DNA from: Nitrospirota bacterium
GTDB lineage: Bacteria > Nitrospirota > Thermodesulfovibrionia > Thermodesulfovibrionales > JdFR-88
Length of the DNA: 15,458 nucleotides
NCBI GenBank assembly: GCA_021812785.1
Contig: JAKAMR010000068.1
Span: forward strand, 1-15,458
Direction: 5' to 3'
Notes under the pieces: generated by a model
Seen by the model: the letters and a program-made list of their open reading frames with translations, nothing else
Databases searched by the model: none
What the model was told of the DNA's origin: nothing
Shown here: piece after piece, positions 7,720 through 14,356 of the stretch
Layout: each line of letters opens with the position of its first letter
Numbering within the stretch: the stretch's first letter is position 1
Translations under genes and position numbers: made by a program

Positions 7720-8984
7720 TCAGATTAAAGACCGAAGCCCCGGTTTACGGCGGGTATGTGATTGCAAGAAACGAAGGGATAGTATTTGTAAGGGGCGCGC
7801 TTCCCGGAGAGACGGTGCTTGCCAGGACCGTGGAAAAAAAGAAGGACTATAGCGTAGCGCTCACTCAGGAGGTGCTGGAGCCCTCTCCCCACAGGGTGGA
7901 GCCCTTCTGCGGCCATTTTGGCGAGTGCGGCGGATGCCATCTGCAGCATATCGCATACGCGGAGCAGGTCTCCATGAAAAACGCCATCATAAAAGACTCC
8001 ATGCGGCGCATTTCGGGCATAGAGGTGGAGCCCGATGCGCCTCTTACGGGCAACGATCTGCTGTACCGCCACCGCGCCCAGTTCAAGGTTCAGGCCCCGG
8101 AAGGCCTGATCGGCTTTTACAGGGAAGGCACGAGGGACGTCGTGCCGGTAAGCCGATGCCCGCTTCTTGCCGCCCCCATAAACGGAGCGCTGGAGAAAAT
8201 AAGGTCATTAATGCCCCCTTCAGGAGCAAGGGAAATTCACATAACCTGCGGTGGAATGAATATACCCGCTGACACTGGCATGACCGAAGGGGAAGCCTCC
8301 GGTTTGGCGGCATATCTGAAGGGCAGCGAGTTTGATGCCGCAGTGGCCATTGAGTACGGCAAGGCCGGGTTCGAGACGGTTTTTTTTGACGGGGGCAGCG
8401 AAAGCGAAAGCGGGCACAGCGGCAGGGGGTTTTTGATTTTCGATCTTCTGGGTTTTAAATATACGGTCTCGCCGCTCAGCTTTTTCCAGAGCAACTGGGC
8501 GCTCAATCAAAAGGCGGCCGGTGCCGTAGCGGAAATGTTCTCTCAGTTTCTCGCTTCCGGCAAGGACCTGCTTGATATATATGCCGGGGGAGGGAACTTT
8601 TCCATCCCGCTTAGCGCCGCGGCACGGAATATAACCGCCATTGAGGAAAACGCCTCTTCAGTGAAGGACGGCCTCCGTAACCTCGAGATGAACGGCATTG
8701 AAAACATGAAGTTCATAAAGGCCCCGTTCGAGAAGTTCCAGTCCAAAGGCGCCTTCGAGGCCGCAATTGTGGACCCTCCAAGGCCTGGACTGAGCAGGGA
8801 AGCGGCCAAAAGGCTCCTTGCGATACGTCCCGAAAGGCTCCTCTACATATCGTGCAACCCCGCGACCCTTGCCAGGGACGTAAAAAAACTGCTTGAAAAA
8901 TACAAGGTTGCCTCCGTAAGGCTTGTCGATTTCTTTCCCCATACCTACCACATGGAAGTCCTGTGCCTGCTTGAGGCGCGTTAG
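7716..8984 (+). CDS. rlmD: 23S rRNA (uracil-5-)-methyltransferase, RumA/RlmD family
   Basis: 422 residues, normal for the family, which methylates uracil C5 in RNA using S-adenosylmethionine. A TRAM-like N-terminal RNA-binding region covers about 1-55. The iron-sulfur ligands are C65, C71 and C74 (CGGC motif) and C148. The methyltransferase part has SFFQSN (255-260, Q258), the SAM loop DIYAGGGNFS (287-296), DPPRPGLS (353-360), the nucleophile C380 in YISCNPATLARD and the base E414 in HTYHMEV. The ATG overlaps the receiver stop (ATGA at 7716-7719), typical of translational coupling. RlmD and its sister RlmCD/TrmFO-like enzymes differ in target, so the exact uracil (U1939, U747 or both) is not determined. 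Confidence 0.9.
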   Translation: MIRLKTEAPVYGGYVIARNEGIVFVRGALPGETVLARTVEKKKDYSVALTQEVLEPSPHRVEPFCGHFGECGGCHLQHIAYAEQVSMKNAIIKDSMRRISGIEVEPDAPLTGNDLLYRHRAQFKVQAPEGLIGFYREGTRDVVPVSRCPLLAAPINGALEKIRSLMPPSGAREIHITCGGMNIPADTGMTEGEASGLAAYLKGSEFDAAVAIEYGKAGFETVFFDGGSESESGHSGRGFLIFDLLGFKYTVSPLSFFQSNWALNQKAAGAVAEMFSQFLASGKDLLDIYAGGGNFSIPLSAAARNITAIEENASSVKDGLRNLEMNGIENMKFIKAPFEKFQSKGAFEAAIVDPPRPGLSREAAKRLLAIRPERLLYISCNPATLARDVKKLLEKYKVASVRLVDFFPHTYHMEVLCLLEAR

Positions 8985-9019
8985 AAGCCAGTAAGAAAAT
9001 AAGTCTGCAAAACTTGAAA

Positions 9020-9077
9020 ATTTTCCCCTTGAAGGGCATCTGCCCCTAAATAGGTTGCAAGGGGAAAATGCGTTTTT
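9020..9077. terminator. Bidirectional rho-independent terminator
   Basis: A perfect 12-bp inverted repeat (ATTTTCCCCTTG at 9020-9031 with CAAGGGGAAAAT at 9058-9069) encloses a smaller hairpin, GGGC-ATCT-GCCC (9034-9045). On the plus strand a run of six T follows (9073-9078 region). On the minus strand the A-rich arm gives the U tract. It lies in the 100-nt gap between the convergent rlmD and tsaD genes and can end both operons. Confidence 0.85.
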
Positions 9078-9084
9078 TCTGTTT

Positions 9085-10098
9085 TTACAGCTTAAGGGAG
9101 GCCCTTGGGTTCAGGTCCGGCCCGGCAAGCTGGCCTGCCATAAAACGGTGATATCCTGCCACGGCTATCATGGCTGCGTTATCGGTGCAAAAAGCGGGAG
9201 AGGGTATGAAGAGCTCCACTTCCTTCTTTTCGGCCATCAGGCGCATGCCTTCCTTGAGCGCGCTGTTTGAGGCAACGCCGCCGGCCAGGGCCAGCCTCCC
9301 GACCCCCGTTTTTTTCATTGCCTGCTGGCATTTCCTTATCAGCACATCAAGGACCGCCTGCTGAAATGAGGCCGCTATATCGCGGACCGGCAGGTCCCCG
9401 GAACCTTTCCTCCCGTTCAGATAGTTCAGCACCGCCGTCTTCATTCCGCTGAAGCTGAAATCCAGCGAGCCCGGCAGGTAAGCCCTGGGGAATGGGATGG
9501 CCCTGGGGTTGCCCTCCCGCGCAAGCCTGTCTATCATTGGCCCGCCCGGATACCCAAGGGACAGCAGCTTGGCCACCTTGTCATAAGCCTCTCCTGCGGC
9601 ATCGTCCCGGCTTCTGCCAAGCTCCGTGTAATCGAGGAAGCCGTTTGCAAGGTAGAGCGAAGTGTGTCCGCCTGAGACCACCAGGGAGATGAAGGGGAAT
9701 TCCGGGGTGTCTTCGATAAAAGCAGAAAGGATATGGCCTTCCAGGTGATTGACGCCCACAAGCGGTATGTTTTTTGAGTAGCTCAAGGCCTTGGCAAAAG
9801 AGCAGCCTACAAGAAGGGAACCTATCAGGCCGGGGCCCGCGCAGACGGCAATGGCCGCAAGCTCCCGAAGATCCGTCTTGCCAAGCGCCTCCCTTACGAC
9901 AGGCCATATCATCTCTATGTGCCTCCTTGAGGCCAGCTCTGGAACTATTCCGCCATATTTGGCATGGACCCCCGCCTGCGAGGACACCGCGCTTGAGACG
10001 ACCACAGGGGTTTTTTTTGTTTTTTCCGTATTTGTCCCGAATTCAAGAAGCGCGGCGGAGGTGTCGTCACAGGAAGTGTCTATCCCAAGGACAAGCAT
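9085..10098 (-). CDS. tsaD: tRNA N6-adenosine threonylcarbamoyltransferase (t6A synthesis)
   Basis: 337 residues, the usual length. TsaD transfers the threonylcarbamoyl group from TC-AMP to A37 of ANN-decoding tRNAs, with TsaB and TsaE in bacteria. The N-terminus MLVLGIDTSCDDTSAALL is diagnostic. The metal-binding histidines are H118 and H122 in VNHLEGH, with SGGHT (142-146), the substrate loop GEAYDKVAKLLSLGYPGGP (169-187), GGVASN (273-278) and the metal-ligand aspartate in CTDNAAM (D306). The start ATG has no strong Shine-Dalgarno; it lies 31 nt after the lolA stop, so it is probably the last gene of the scpA-lolA-tsaD operon. Nothing looks damaged. Confidence 0.97.
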   Translation of the reverse strand: MLVLGIDTSCDDTSAALLEFGTNTEKTKKTPVVVSSAVSSQAGVHAKYGGIVPELASRRHIEMIWPVVREALGKTDLRELAAIAVCAGPGLIGSLLVGCSFAKALSYSKNIPLVGVNHLEGHILSAFIEDTPEFPFISLVVSGGHTSLYLANGFLDYTELGRSRDDAAGEAYDKVAKLLSLGYPGGPMIDRLAREGNPRAIPFPRAYLPGSLDFSFSGMKTAVLNYLNGRKGSGDLPVRDIAASFQQAVLDVLIRKCQQAMKKTGVGRLALAGGVASNSALKEGMRLMAEKKEVELFIPSPAFCTDNAAMIAVAGYHRFMAGQLAGPDLNPRASLKL

Positions 10099-10129
10099 CT
10101 GTTACTTTTCTCTTTTTGGGTGTCTGGTT

Positions 10130-10792
10130 CTAATCCGCGCCCTGCCTGGTATAATTAAACACGCTCACGCCAGGAGGGGAAGTGAAGTCGAACGCCTGGT
10201 CCTTGACCCCGGTGTTCACCGAAACGTCCTTGAGGGTTATCTTTACCGTGTTTGAATACTTGTCATGGATGGTAAAGCTCTTTATCGGAAAGCGCCCGCC
10301 AGAGGGCCGGACCACTATGTAAGTGACCTTGTTCTCCGTGCTTCTGGGGGTGAGGATGAGTTCCCCCTTTTTTTCGTCCACCTTGAAATCCTTTTCTATC
10401 TTGCCCATTCCTCCAAGCAGGGCCACCGGGGCCGTGCCGTAAGTCTGGGCATTGAAAAAGCCGACGAGTTCCTGTTTTTCATTCTTCTGGTATATCATTA
10501 TCCGGCCGCCCTTTATTATCACCTGGTCCTGGCTTGAGCCCTGGTAGATGTAACGCATGCGCGAAGGGAGCTTTATAATGAAATGGCCGTGATATTCCTG
10601 CTTTTTGCCGAGGTCCTTGAGGAAGCTCTCCTGCGTGAAATTGCCGCTTATGTCCCTTATCCGGCCATAGGCCGCCTGGATGCGCGCAACAAGCCCGGAG
10701 GCCGAAGCCGTTGCCGGACCGATGCCCAGGGAAAAAAGGGCCGCAAGAATAAAACCCCGCATCAGATGTTTTTTGTTTTTGCTTTTGATCAT
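10130..10792 (-). CDS. lolA: LolA-like periplasmic outer-membrane lipoprotein carrier
   Basis: 220 residues. The N-terminus is Lys-rich (KSKNKK), then hydrophobic (about 12-28), ending PATASA, so a signal peptide cut near residue 31 is likely. The mature part starts with a helix (VARIQAAYGRIRDISGNFTQ), then alternating beta segments such as YHGHFIIKLPSRMRYIY, typical of the half-barrel that shields lipoprotein acyl chains on their way from LolCDE to the outer membrane. The ATG overlaps the scpA stop (ATGA, 10792-10789), so translation is coupled. A second Met at residue 11 could also start the signal peptide. LolA proteins are divergent in sequence; the assignment rests on the overall pattern. 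Confidence 0.8.
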   Translation of the reverse strand: MIKSKNKKHLMRGFILAALFSLGIGPATASASGLVARIQAAYGRIRDISGNFTQESFLKDLGKKQEYHGHFIIKLPSRMRYIYQGSSQDQVIIKGGRIMIYQKNEKQELVGFFNAQTYGTAPVALLGGMGKIEKDFKVDEKKGELILTPRSTENKVTYIVVRPSGGRFPIKSFTIHDKYSNTVKITLKDVSVNTGVKDQAFDFTSPPGVSVFNYTRQGAD

Positions 10793-11718
10793 TGCTGTAT
10801 GTCTTCTCCGTCTTCTCCCGGGGATTCCCTGTACCAGGCTTCATCGTCGAGGTCCGCCTGGGGCAATGCATCATCAGCGGGCGCGCCAACCTCCATGCTG
10901 CCTGCGGCCTGCCAGTCCCCGGAAATTTTTTGTTCAGTGCCAATGACGTCCTCCGTCACCGCCTCATCCGCGCGGTCCGCAGCGGGCGTCTCCGTGTCTT
11001 TTACTCTCGTTACCCATATTGTGCCGAACTTCTCCTCCTGGTAAACGCGGGCAAGGCCCAGCTTCAGGATCTCCAGTATCGCCACGAACGTGATGATAAG
11101 GTGGGATTTAGGCACCGCTTCCTGGAAATCGAAAAACTCCTCGAACCGGATCGTTTCCTTTTCCTCCAGCCTGGCGATTATCCGCGATATCCTGTCATTT
11201 ACCGTGAGCGTTTCCTTGGAAATAAGCTGGAGCTCGGCCGGCGCTTTTTCAAGTATTTTCTTGAAGGCGGATATGAGATCGAACATGGAGAGGTCGAAAA
11301 GCGGTATGGAGTCCTCCTCCTGCTCGCCTTCTTCCTCCACCTCCGCCCTGTAGAGGACATCGGACCACCTGAGCCCCATTTCCCGCAGGTCAAGCGAGGC
11401 CTCCTTGAAGGCCTGGTATTCCAGGAGCCTCTGCACAAGCTCCAGGCGGGGGTCTTCGGCGGGGGCTTCCGGCTGCTGTTCCTCCACCGGCAGAAGCATC
11501 TTCGATTTGATCTGTATCAGGGTCGCCGCCATGACCAGAAACTCCCCGGCCACCTCAAGGTTAAGCTCTTTCATGAGCCCGATATATTCCAGGTACTGAT
11601 GGGTTATGAGGGAGATGGGTATGTCGTAGATGTCCACCTCGTTTTTCTTGATGAGGTGTAAAAGGAGGTCCAGAGGGCCTTCAAAAACGGGTATTTTTAT
11701 GCTGTATTGTTCGCTCAT
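10789..11718 (-). CDS. scpA: Segregation and condensation protein A
   Basis: 309 residues from the ATG at 11718. ScpA is the kleisin that bridges the two heads of the SMC dimer with ScpB in chromosome condensation. The N-terminal domain begins MSEQYSIKIPVFEGPLDLL and continues HLIKKNEVDIYDIP and EFLVMAATLIQIKSKMLLP, the classic kleisin signature. The C-terminal winged helix is about 165-238. An acidic tail (about 241-309) follows that normal ScpA (about 250 residues) lacks. A longer in-frame start at 11796 is rejected because it adds 26 residues of non-family, Arg-rich sequence. scpB is not beside it; lolA overlaps its stop. A hairpin just upstream masks the likely ribosome binding site. Confidence 0.95.
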   Translation of the reverse strand: MSEQYSIKIPVFEGPLDLLLHLIKKNEVDIYDIPISLITHQYLEYIGLMKELNLEVAGEFLVMAATLIQIKSKMLLPVEEQQPEAPAEDPRLELVQRLLEYQAFKEASLDLREMGLRWSDVLYRAEVEEEGEQEEDSIPLFDLSMFDLISAFKKILEKAPAELQLISKETLTVNDRISRIIARLEEKETIRFEEFFDFQEAVPKSHLIITFVAILEILKLGLARVYQEEKFGTIWVTRVKDTETPAADRADEAVTEDVIGTEQKISGDWQAAGSMEVGAPADDALPQADLDDEAWYRESPGEDGEDIQQ

Positions 11719-11724
11719 GCTTAT

Positions 11725-11749
11725 TCCCCGCGGGAATCGAACGCGGGGA
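11725..11749 (-). promoter_or_regulatory. Hairpin covering the scpA ribosome binding site
   Basis: The arms TCCCCGCG (11725-11732) and CGCGGGGA (11742-11749) form an 8-bp perfect stem with a 9-nt loop. In the scpA transcript the 3' arm carries GGGGA, the only Shine-Dalgarno-like sequence, ending 6 nt before the ATG at 11718. Folding would therefore block initiation. The loop and flank contain GTTCGATTC, which looks like a tRNA T-loop, but no tRNA can be built around it. Function as a translational control element is inferred. Confidence 0.45.
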
Positions 11750-11835
11750 CTTTCCCTGATCTTATTGAAATCCGCGCGCTGCCCGCGTGCGCCCAACGCC
11801 CATTTATTCTAACAGAATCATGATAGAATTTTCGT
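11750..11835. promoter_or_regulatory. Divergent intergenic region between scpA and the DUF72 gene
   Basis: This gap must hold the starts of both operons. The scpA-proximal part (11770-11795) is very G+C rich. The part near the DUF72 gene (11801-11835) is A+T rich, with TAGAAT at 11824-11829, only 6 nt before the ATG at 11836, and ATTCTAACAGAAT (11806-11818), whose minus-strand TTAGAAT could serve scpA. No good -35 or Shine-Dalgarno is visible for the DUF72 gene, so promoter positions are uncertain. Confidence 0.3.
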
Positions 11836-12657
11836 ATGACCGCCCGTAAAAGCCCCCCGGTGCACATAGGCTGCAGCGGCTTCTCGTACGACCACTGGAA
11901 AGGAGTTTTTTATCCTGAAGGGCTCCCCAAAAACAGATGGCTTGTCTATTACTGCGGAAAGTTCAGGACGGTGGAGCTGAATGTGACCTTCTACAGGCTG
12001 CCCAGAGAGTCCACCTTCCGGAAATGGTATGAGGAGACCCCTCAAAGCTTCATAACCTCCGTCAAGGGCAGCCGGTTCATAACGCATGTGAAAAAGCTTA
12101 AAGACCCGGCCCTCCCGCTTCAGAGGTTCTTTGAAAGGATAGGGCCCCTCAGGGATAAGATCGGGGTGGTCCTCTGGCAGCTTCCGCCATCCTTCAAGGC
12201 CGACCCCGGCAGGCTGCGCGATTTTTTAGGGGAGCTTAAGCGGTACAAGGCAAGAAACGCATTTGAGTTCAGGAACGAGTCCTGGGTGAGGGACGGCGCC
12301 GTTGTCGATGCGCTTTCGGAAAACGGCTGCGCCCTTTGCATGGCCGACTGGCCGGAATTCCTTCACGACCTTCCCCTTACCACCGGTTTTGTGTACATAA
12401 GGCGTCACGGGCACGGCACCTATGGCGGCTCTTACACCGGAAGGGAGCTCAGGGAGGACGCCGCAAGGATAAAACGCTACAGGGACGGGGGCCGGGAGGT
12501 GTTCATTTATTTCAATAACGATGCGCAAGGCTATGCGCCCAAAAACGCGCTGGAGCTTGCCCAAATGGTGAACGGCAAAAAAAGCAGGACCACGGGAGCG
12601 GAAGATGATAAACAGCGAGGCGGCAAGGATCTTCTCTGGGCTGGCCGACATGCTTGA
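11836..12657 (+). CDS. DUF72 (YecE-like) TIM-barrel protein
   Basis: 273 residues. The N-terminal HIGCSGFSYDHWKGVFYP (10-27), VELNVTFYRLP (46-56), FEFRNESW (143-150) and FIYFNNDAQGYAPKNALEL (223-241) are the conserved blocks of DUF72, a TIM-barrel family related in fold to sugar-phosphate isomerases but without an established reaction. About 27 residues after the last block (GKKSRTTGAEDDKQRGG and on) are not family-like, and the last 53 nt overlap the polX start. The upstream region lacks a Shine-Dalgarno sequence. It is probably co-transcribed with polX. The family assignment is firm, the function unknown. Confidence 0.9.
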   Translation: MTARKSPPVHIGCSGFSYDHWKGVFYPEGLPKNRWLVYYCGKFRTVELNVTFYRLPRESTFRKWYEETPQSFITSVKGSRFITHVKKLKDPALPLQRFFERIGPLRDKIGVVLWQLPPSFKADPGRLRDFLGELKRYKARNAFEFRNESWVRDGAVVDALSENGCALCMADWPEFLHDLPLTTGFVYIRRHGHGTYGGSYTGRELREDAARIKRYRDGGREVFIYFNNDAQGYAPKNALELAQMVNGKKSRTTGAEDDKQRGGKDLLWAGRHA

Positions 12658-14356
12658 GCTTTCCGGCGAGAACCCGTTTCGCATACGGGCCTACAGGCGG
12701 GCGGCGATGGTGGTGGAAGGCTATCCGAATGACATCTCCAGGATGAGCAAGGAGGAGCTCAAAAAAATACCCGGCATAGGCGAGGACCTGGCCTCCAAGC
12801 TCATAGAGATAGTGCAGACAGGGACATGCAAGGCCTATGAAGCCGCCAGGCAAAGGATACCGGAGGGCCTTTCACTGCTTCTGACAGTGCCCGGCCTGGG
12901 CCCAAAAACGGCCAGGGCCATTTACGATAAATTCAGGATAAAAGACATAAGCGAGCTTGAGAAGCTCGCAATGGAGCACCGGCTTAAAGGGGCGATCCCC
13001 AAGATAAAGGAAAAGACCGAGCAGAATATATTGAGGGGGATCGGTCTGGCAAGGATGGGGACCGGCAGAAGACCAATAGGCCAGGTCCTGCCGGTAGCGC
13101 AGGCCCTGATAAGCGCCCTTAGGGCCAGGGCCCCCGTAAGGCAGCTTGAGATCGCCGGGAGTCTGAGACGGTGGAAAGAGACCATAGGGGACATAGATAT
13201 ACTTGCCACTTCAAGGGACCCGGCAAAAGTGATGGACGTCTTTACCGGCCTTTCAATGGTAAGGCAGGTGGTGGCCAAGGGGGAAACCAAATCCACGGTA
13301 ATACTTTCGGAGGGTTTCCAGGCGGACCTGCGGGTAGTGGAGGATGACGCTTTCGGGGCCGCTCTTTGCTATTTCACAGGGAGCAAGGAGCATAACATCA
13401 GGCTCCGCGAAATGGGAGTGAAAAAAGGCCTTAAGATAAACGAATACGGGATATTCGATAAAAAAGGGGAAAAAATAGGCGGGACGAAAGAGGAGGACGT
13501 CTACCGGGTGCTTGGGCTACCGGTGGTCCCTCCGGAGCTGAGGGAAGACTCCGGCGAGATAGAGGCAGCGCTAAAGGGCAGTCTGCCGCAGCTTGTCAGG
13601 GTTGAGGACATAAAAGGGGACCTGCACGTACATTCGAAGCTTAGCGACGGCAGTTACAGCATAGAAGAGATCGTCCAGGCGGCAATGAAGAGGGGGTGGT
13701 CCTACGTCGCCATCACGGACCACTCCAAAGGGCTTGGCATCGCTCGCGGGCTTGACCAGGAGCGCCTGCTTGAGGAGATAAAACAGATAGATGCCATAAA
13801 CGGAAAGCTTAAAAGGAACAAAACGCCTTTCGCGGTCTTAAAAGGCGTAGAGGTCGATATCCGGAGCGACGGGGCCCTGGACTTCCCGGATGAGATACTT
13901 TCCAGGCTGGACATCGTGAACGCTTCCATCCACTCAGGCTTCAGACAGGCGGAAGAGAAGATCACCGGGCGCATAAAAGCGGCCCTGAGAAACCCCTTTG
14001 TGACAACTCTTTCTCATCCCACTGGGAGGCTTTTGGGCGAGCGGGAGGCCTACCGGGTGGACATGGAAGAAGTGCTCAAAACGGCTCAAGAGACCGGCAC
14101 CGCCATCGAGATAAACTCGTTTCCGGCCAGGCTGGACCTTAACGATACCACCGCCAGAAAGGCCAGGGACATGGGCATACCCATCGTTATAAATACCGAT
14201 GCCCATATCCTGGACCACTTCAGCTATATGTCTTACGGCGTTGCCATCGCCCGCAGGGCCTGGCTTGAACCAAAAAACATAGCAAACACCCTAAGCTTTA
14301 AAGAAATGCTTGAGGTTTTGCATAAAAAAAGATTGATTTCACTAAAGACATCTTGA
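12605..14356 (+). CDS. polX: PolX-family DNA polymerase with C-terminal PHP phosphoesterase domain
   Basis: 583 residues, usual for bacterial PolX, which fills short gaps in DNA repair and carries a 3'-5' exonuclease/AP-endonuclease activity in its PHP domain. The 8-kDa-like N-terminal region holds helix-hairpin-helix signatures IPGIGEDLA (55-63) and VPGLGPKTA (95-103). The polymerase nucleotidyltransferase motif is GSLRR (185-189) with IGDIDIL (D196, D198) and a third acid D241 (ADLRVV). The PHP domain shows the full metal set: H341, H343, D348, H373, E415, H443, H471, D532 and H534. Both activities therefore look intact. The ATG at 12605 has GGGAG 6 nt upstream and lies inside the end of the DUF72 gene. 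Its 3' end overlaps the convergent phosphofructokinase gene. Confidence 0.95.
   Translation: MINSEAARIFSGLADMLELSGENPFRIRAYRRAAMVVEGYPNDISRMSKEELKKIPGIGEDLASKLIEIVQTGTCKAYEAARQRIPEGLSLLLTVPGLGPKTARAIYDKFRIKDISELEKLAMEHRLKGAIPKIKEKTEQNILRGIGLARMGTGRRPIGQVLPVAQALISALRARAPVRQLEIAGSLRRWKETIGDIDILATSRDPAKVMDVFTGLSMVRQVVAKGETKSTVILSEGFQADLRVVEDDAFGAALCYFTGSKEHNIRLREMGVKKGLKINEYGIFDKKGEKIGGTKEEDVYRVLGLPVVPPELREDSGEIEAALKGSLPQLVRVEDIKGDLHVHSKLSDGSYSIEEIVQAAMKRGWSYVAITDHSKGLGIARGLDQERLLEEIKQIDAINGKLKRNKTPFAVLKGVEVDIRSDGALDFPDEILSRLDIVNASIHSGFRQAEEKITGRIKAALRNPFVTTLSHPTGRLLGEREAYRVDMEEVLKTAQETGTAIEINSFPARLDLNDTTARKARDMGIPIVINTDAHILDHFSYMSYGVAIARRAWLEPKNIANTLSFKEMLEVLHKKRLISLKTS
14324..14354 (-). terminator. 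Possible weak terminator of the phosphofructokinase gene
   Basis: Reading the minus strand just past the phosphofructokinase stop, AAGAT (14354-14350) can pair with ATCTT (14333-14329), with a small inner TTT/AAA stem, followed by seven T (14330-14324). The stem is short and A+T rich and overlaps the polX 3' coding end, so it is only a candidate. Confidence 0.25.

Noticed and set aside
9791..10255. 154-codon plus-strand open frame across the tsaD and lolA junction
   Set aside because: It is antisense to two conserved genes, has no motif and no ribosome binding site.
11719..11796. Longer scpA start adding 26 residues
   Set aside because: The extra residues are Arg-rich and unlike the family; MSEQYSIKIPVFEGPLDLL is the normal N-terminus, and the extension runs through the hairpin.
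11722..11800. A tRNA gene on the minus strand suggested by GTTCGATTC
   Set aside because: The T-stem has only 3 of 5 pairs, no matching 5' acceptor strand, no clear anticodon arm and no CCA. The segment is better explained as a hairpin before scpA.
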